This document shows, piece by piece, positions 61,322-64,000 of a DNA stretch of 64,000 bases. The notes beneath the pieces were generated by a model that worked only from the letters and a program-made list of their open reading frames with translations, was not told the origin of the DNA and searched no databases. The stretch is from Cupriavidus numazuensis (GTDB lineage: Bacteria; Pseudomonadota; Gammaproteobacteria; Burkholderiales; Burkholderiaceae). How positions within the stretch are numbered: position 1 is the first letter of the stretch; every line of letters starts with the position of its first letter. A program made the translations under genes and the position numbers. The stretch covers positions 48,772-112,771 of the forward strand of contig NZ_CAJPVI010000031.1 in NCBI RefSeq assembly GCF_905397435.1. Reading direction: 5' to 3'.

Positions 61322-62353
61322 TTACTTCAGCCATTCTTTGATGCGCTCGACGATGACTTCCGTCGAGATGCCGTAACGGTCATGCAGCGTCGGCAGCGCG
61401 CCGGCGTCAAGGAACTGGTCAGGCAGGGCCACCACTTCGAGCGCGGGGTAGACGCGTGCCTGCATCAGCGTCATGGCGACAGCTTCGCTGAGCCCGCCCA
61501 CGGTGCTGTGGTTCTCGGCCACTACGACCAGCCGTCCGCTGCGGCGGCATTGCTCAACGATGGTGTCCACGTCCAGCGGCTTGATGGTTGGCACGTGCAG
61601 TACGCCCACGTCGGCCGCGCCGCCGGCCATGGCTTGCGCTACTTCCAGTGCGCGCATAGTCATCAGACCCGACGAGATAATCAAAACGTCACGGCCGTCG
61701 CGCAGCAGCTTGGCCTTGCCCAGCTCGAACTTGTAGTTGTACTCGTCCAGCACCAGCGGCACCTTGCCGCGCAGCAGACGCATGTAGACCGGACCCTTGT
61801 ACTCAGCGATGGCGGCGACGGCTTGTTCGGTATCGAGGGCGTCGCAGGGGTCCACGACAGTCATGCCCGGGATGGCGCGCATCAGCGCCAGGTCCTCGGC
61901 GGCTTGGTGGCTCGGGCCGTACCCGGTGGTCAGCCCGGGCAGAGCGGCGCAAATCTTGACGTTGAGGTTTTCCTCGGCGATGACTTGGTGAATGAAGTCA
62001 TATGCGCGGCGGGTGGCGAATACCGCGTAGGTGGTCGCGAACGGCGTGAAGCCCTCCTTCGCCATGCCGCCGGCGGCGGCCATCAGAAGCTGCTCGGCCA
62101 TGCCCATCTGCAGGAAGCGCTCCGGGAACGCTTGGCCGAAGATGTGTAGGTCGGTGTACTTGGAGAGGTCGGCGGTCATGCCGACGATTTCCGGACGCTT
62201 CTCGGCCTCAGCGACAAGTGCATGGCCAAACGGGGCTGCGGTGGTGCGCTGGCCCTCGGCTGCGATGGAGGCAATCATCGCCGAGGTGGTCAGGCGAGGC
62301 TTGGCAGGCGCTTGGGACTGGGTCGGAGTCGTGTTTTCGACAGCGGTGCTCAT
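61322..62353 (-). CDS. Transketolase C-terminal subunit (split)
   Basis: The 343-residue product from ATG 62353 covers the pyrimidine-binding and C-terminal domains: PEIVGMTADLSKYTDLHIF, QMGMAEQLLMAAAGGMAKEG with the catalytic glutamate, and SSGLMTMRALEVAQAM. The start overlaps the end of the N-terminal subunit gene (ATGA type). Split transketolases with sugar-acid genes include apulose-4-phosphate transketolase (AptA/AptB), so a branched-pentose role is possible. Confidence 0.9.
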   Translation of the reverse strand: MSTAVENTTPTQSQAPAKPRLTTSAMIASIAAEGQRTTAAPFGHALVAEAEKRPEIVGMTADLSKYTDLHIFGQAFPERFLQMGMAEQLLMAAAGGMAKEGFTPFATTYAVFATRRAYDFIHQVIAEENLNVKICAALPGLTTGYGPSHQAAEDLALMRAIPGMTVVDPCDALDTEQAVAAIAEYKGPVYMRLLRGKVPLVLDEYNYKFELGKAKLLRDGRDVLIISSGLMTMRALEVAQAMAGGAADVGVLHVPTIKPLDVDTIVEQCRRSGRLVVVAENHSTVGGLSEAVAMTLMQARVYPALEVVALPDQFLDAGALPTLHDRYGISTEVIVERIKEWLK

Positions 62354-63237
62354 TGCTCGGCTCCGTTGGATTGGGTGGCGGCGTAGTTGGCATCCAGGAC
62401 CGAAATGGCGTGCTGCCATTCATCAGCCTCAACGCGGATGAAGTGGTTCTTTTCGCGGGTCTCGAGGAAGGGGACACCCTTGCCCATCAGCGTGTCGAAC
62501 AGAATCACGCGGGGCACTGGCTCCTTCAGATTGCGGGCGCGGTCGAACGCCTCAATCACGGCGGGCAGGTCGTTGCCGTTCACGCGCTGCGTGTACCAGC
62601 CGAAGCTCTGCCACTTGTCCGGCAGCGGTTCGAAGCCCAGCACCTCGTGCGACACGCCATCCGCCTGCTGACGGTTGATGTCGACCAGGCAAATCAGGTT
62701 GCTGAGCTTGTGGTGCGAGGCCGACAGGGCGGCTTCCCAGGTGGAGCCTTCGTCCAGTTCGCCGTCAGACATCGAGTTGTAGACGAAGGCCGAGCTGCCC
62801 TTCATCTTGAGACCCAGCGCCATGCCCACACCAATGGGGAGACCTTGGCCCAGCGAGCCGCCCGAGATTTCCATGCCCGGGGTGTAAGTGGCCATACCCG
62901 ACATCGGCAGGCGGCTATCATCCGAGCCGTAGGTCTCCAGCTCAGCTTCAGCGATGATGCCGGCCTCAATCAGAGCCGCATACAGCGCAATGGCGTAGTG
63001 GCCATGCGACAGCAGGAAGCGGTCGCGGCCTTCCCACTCCGGTTCGCCCGGACGGAGATTCATGGCATGGCAGTACGCCGTGGCCAGCACATCGGCATAG
63101 CCGAGCGCCTGGCCAATATAGCCTTGTCCCTGCACTTCGCCCATGCGAAGTGCGAACCGCCGGATGCGCCACGCGTGGTGGGCCACAGCGCCTTGCGGCG
63201 AAATCTTGCTCGCCTCTTGTGCCGGATTTGCAGTCAT
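62350..63237 (-). CDS. Transketolase N-terminal subunit (split)
   Basis: The 295-residue product carries the thiamine diphosphate domain: LLSHGHYAIALYAALIEAGI (about 77-96), GSLGQGLPIGVGMALG and SDGELDEGSTWEAAL for the diphosphate and magnesium. ATG 63237 is chosen because AGGA lies 9 bases upstream; ATG 63246 is an alternative, and the frame beyond is not protein-like. It is the first gene of a unit: N subunit, C subunit, LtnD-like dehydrogenase, MHS permease. Confidence 0.9.
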   Translation of the reverse strand: MTANPAQEASKISPQGAVAHHAWRIRRFALRMGEVQGQGYIGQALGYADVLATAYCHAMNLRPGEPEWEGRDRFLLSHGHYAIALYAALIEAGIIAEAELETYGSDDSRLPMSGMATYTPGMEISGGSLGQGLPIGVGMALGLKMKGSSAFVYNSMSDGELDEGSTWEAALSASHHKLSNLICLVDINRQQADGVSHEVLGFEPLPDKWQSFGWYTQRVNGNDLPAVIEAFDRARNLKEPVPRVILFDTLMGKGVPFLETREKNHFIRVEADEWQHAISVLDANYAATQSNGAEQ

Positions 63238-63246
63238 CGTCTCCAT

Positions 63247-63892
63247 TCCTATCTGGCAGAACACGTTTGTTGCCCTTCCGCCGTAGGGGGGACGTGGATA
63301 GTTCTCACGTATGGCCGATACAGCAGGGGATGGAGGAAGGCTATCACCTGGTTTTCGAGACCACAAAAGAAACATTCGCGGTAATAGATGAGCTGTGTTC
63401 ACCGATACGCCAGCGTGCGACGGTCGCCACCTGCGGGAGAAATCACGCCTGCTCGTTACGGCAACCCAGTGCTGGGTTCTGACCGCTGCGCGAGCCCAAC
63501 GCCGATGCAAATCGGAGCGATGTAGAAGTACCCATGCGCGCAAAAGAAAGCACCCAACAAGAGGAGGTCGCCGCGATGCACAACTGGGTTGACTCAATAT
63601 TCCCAGGGGCCATGCATGACGGCCCAACTCGCAACAGATAGCGCAAGGGACGATGTAGGAAGGACGAAGCTTTGATATTCAGACGGAAGCGCCACCTCAC
63701 CGTCCTGGCTGCCCGACCGCTAGGCGGTCCTGTGCTCGCTCGATTATTGAACTGAGCTGCTCAATGGAGAGTATGCCGTGGCTATTCCAGAGCGAAATGA
63801 ATGTCTGAGCTATGACAAGGAATAGCCTGTAAACCTATGCTCAGGAAGAAGCTCTTCGCTTTTAGTGAGCATATCCTTCCTTTGGAGTTGCT
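63247..63892. other. Non-coding region upstream of the split transketolase operon
   Basis: No supported gene is seen on either strand. It must contain the promoter of the minus-strand operon and runs to the insertion sequence. Confidence 0.55.
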
Positions 63893-64000
63893 AGGGCCTG
63901 TTCACACTATCTGAGCCCGTCGACGATGAGCGCAAAATTGATGAAGGCGATGAACATCACGTCCAGCTTGTCGAACCGGGAGAAGATGCGACGAAAGCCT
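63893..64000 (-). mobile_element. IS5-type insertion sequence, end with transposase 3' part
   Basis: The minus strand encodes GFRRIFSRFDKLDVMF and AFINFALIVDGLR before the stop at 63907-63909, the characteristic C-terminus of many IS5-family (IS427-like) transposases. GGGCCTGTTCACACTA at about 63895 is the likely terminal inverted repeat. The rest of the element lies beyond the window. Confidence 0.85.

Noticed and set aside
1..64000. CRISPR array or tRNA/rRNA gene
   Set aside because: No regularly spaced repeats of CRISPR size and no recognisable tRNA or rRNA sequence were noticed; a dedicated scan was not possible.

Overview
The window looks like a piece of a Burkholderiales replicon, most likely Cupriavidus or Ralstonia. 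The support is GC-rich coding sequence, Bug-type solute-binding proteins, fused DctQM TRAP permeases, MHS transporters, GcvA-like LysR regulators and a short H-NS-type protein. No integrase, tRNA, rRNA, CRISPR array or replication gene is visible. Taxonomy is inferred from gene families only.

Layout. (1) 1-5.9 kb: end of a catabolic operon (PPC/DUF296 protein, fused TRAP permease, YciI-like protein, 2-keto-4-pentenoate hydratase-type enzyme), an 850-bp non-coding stretch with palindromic repeats, then a LysR regulator divergent from an alpha/beta hydrolase. (2) 5.9-27.4 kb: an accessory island with mixed orientation, gene relics and lower GC. It carries a DUF4917 SIR2-like protein, a SIR2-APAZ plus short Argonaute pair (SPARSA type), an AbiU2-like HEPN protein overlapping a PD-(D/E)XK nuclease-like protein, several unrecognised genes, an H-NS-type protein, a DUF3644 HEPN-like protein, one intact and two ruined Nudix genes, a secreted NucA-type nuclease, a frameshifted HAF-repeat protein, a secreted trypsin-like protease with a CHAP-like amidase, a CoiA/DUF6035-like nuclease and an AbiEi antitoxin without its toxin. 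(3) 27.6-45.3 kb: a sugar-acid cluster mostly on the minus strand: HAD hydrolase, MFS permease, 3-hydroxyisobutyrate-dehydrogenase-type enzyme, DUF1537 kinase, RuBisCO-like protein, ApdA-like oxidoisomerase, GntR regulator, enolase, pyruvate kinase, D-2-hydroxyacid dehydrogenase, transketolase and glycerate 2-kinase, with two LysR genes. (4) 46-49.8 kb: alpha/beta hydrolase and a TRAP transporter (dctP, dctQM). (5) 50-57.3 kb: GntR regulator and an operon of an isopropylmalate/tartrate-type dehydrogenase, ABM protein, HAD hydrolase, Bug binding protein, OtnK-like kinase and OtnC-like decarboxylase. (6) 57.7-63.2 kb: aldo/keto reductase, MHS permease, LtnD-like dehydrogenase and a split transketolase. 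The window ends in the 3' end of an IS5-type transposase gene.

How the parts may work together. The RuBisCO-like protein, DUF1537 kinase and ApdA-like protein match the known D-apionate route (D-apionate to 3-oxo-isoapionate to its 4-phosphate, then RuBisCO-like cleavage or decarboxylation). Enolase, pyruvate kinase, glycerate kinase and a hydroxypyruvate-reductase-type enzyme nearby would carry three-carbon acids to pyruvate, which fits best if the RuBisCO-like step yields 3-phosphoglycerate and glycolate. A near-identical 22-bp box precedes three separate transcription units of this cluster and suggests one regulon, probably under the GntR at 34.6-35.3 kb. A second shared box links the GntR at 50 kb to the 51.9-57.3 kb operon. 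OtnK and OtnC would turn a 3-oxo-tetronate into dihydroxyacetone phosphate. In the island, the two SIR2-type proteins suggest abortive NAD depletion and the HEPN and nuclease genes suggest RNA or DNA cleavage as defence outputs. These roles are family-based inferences.
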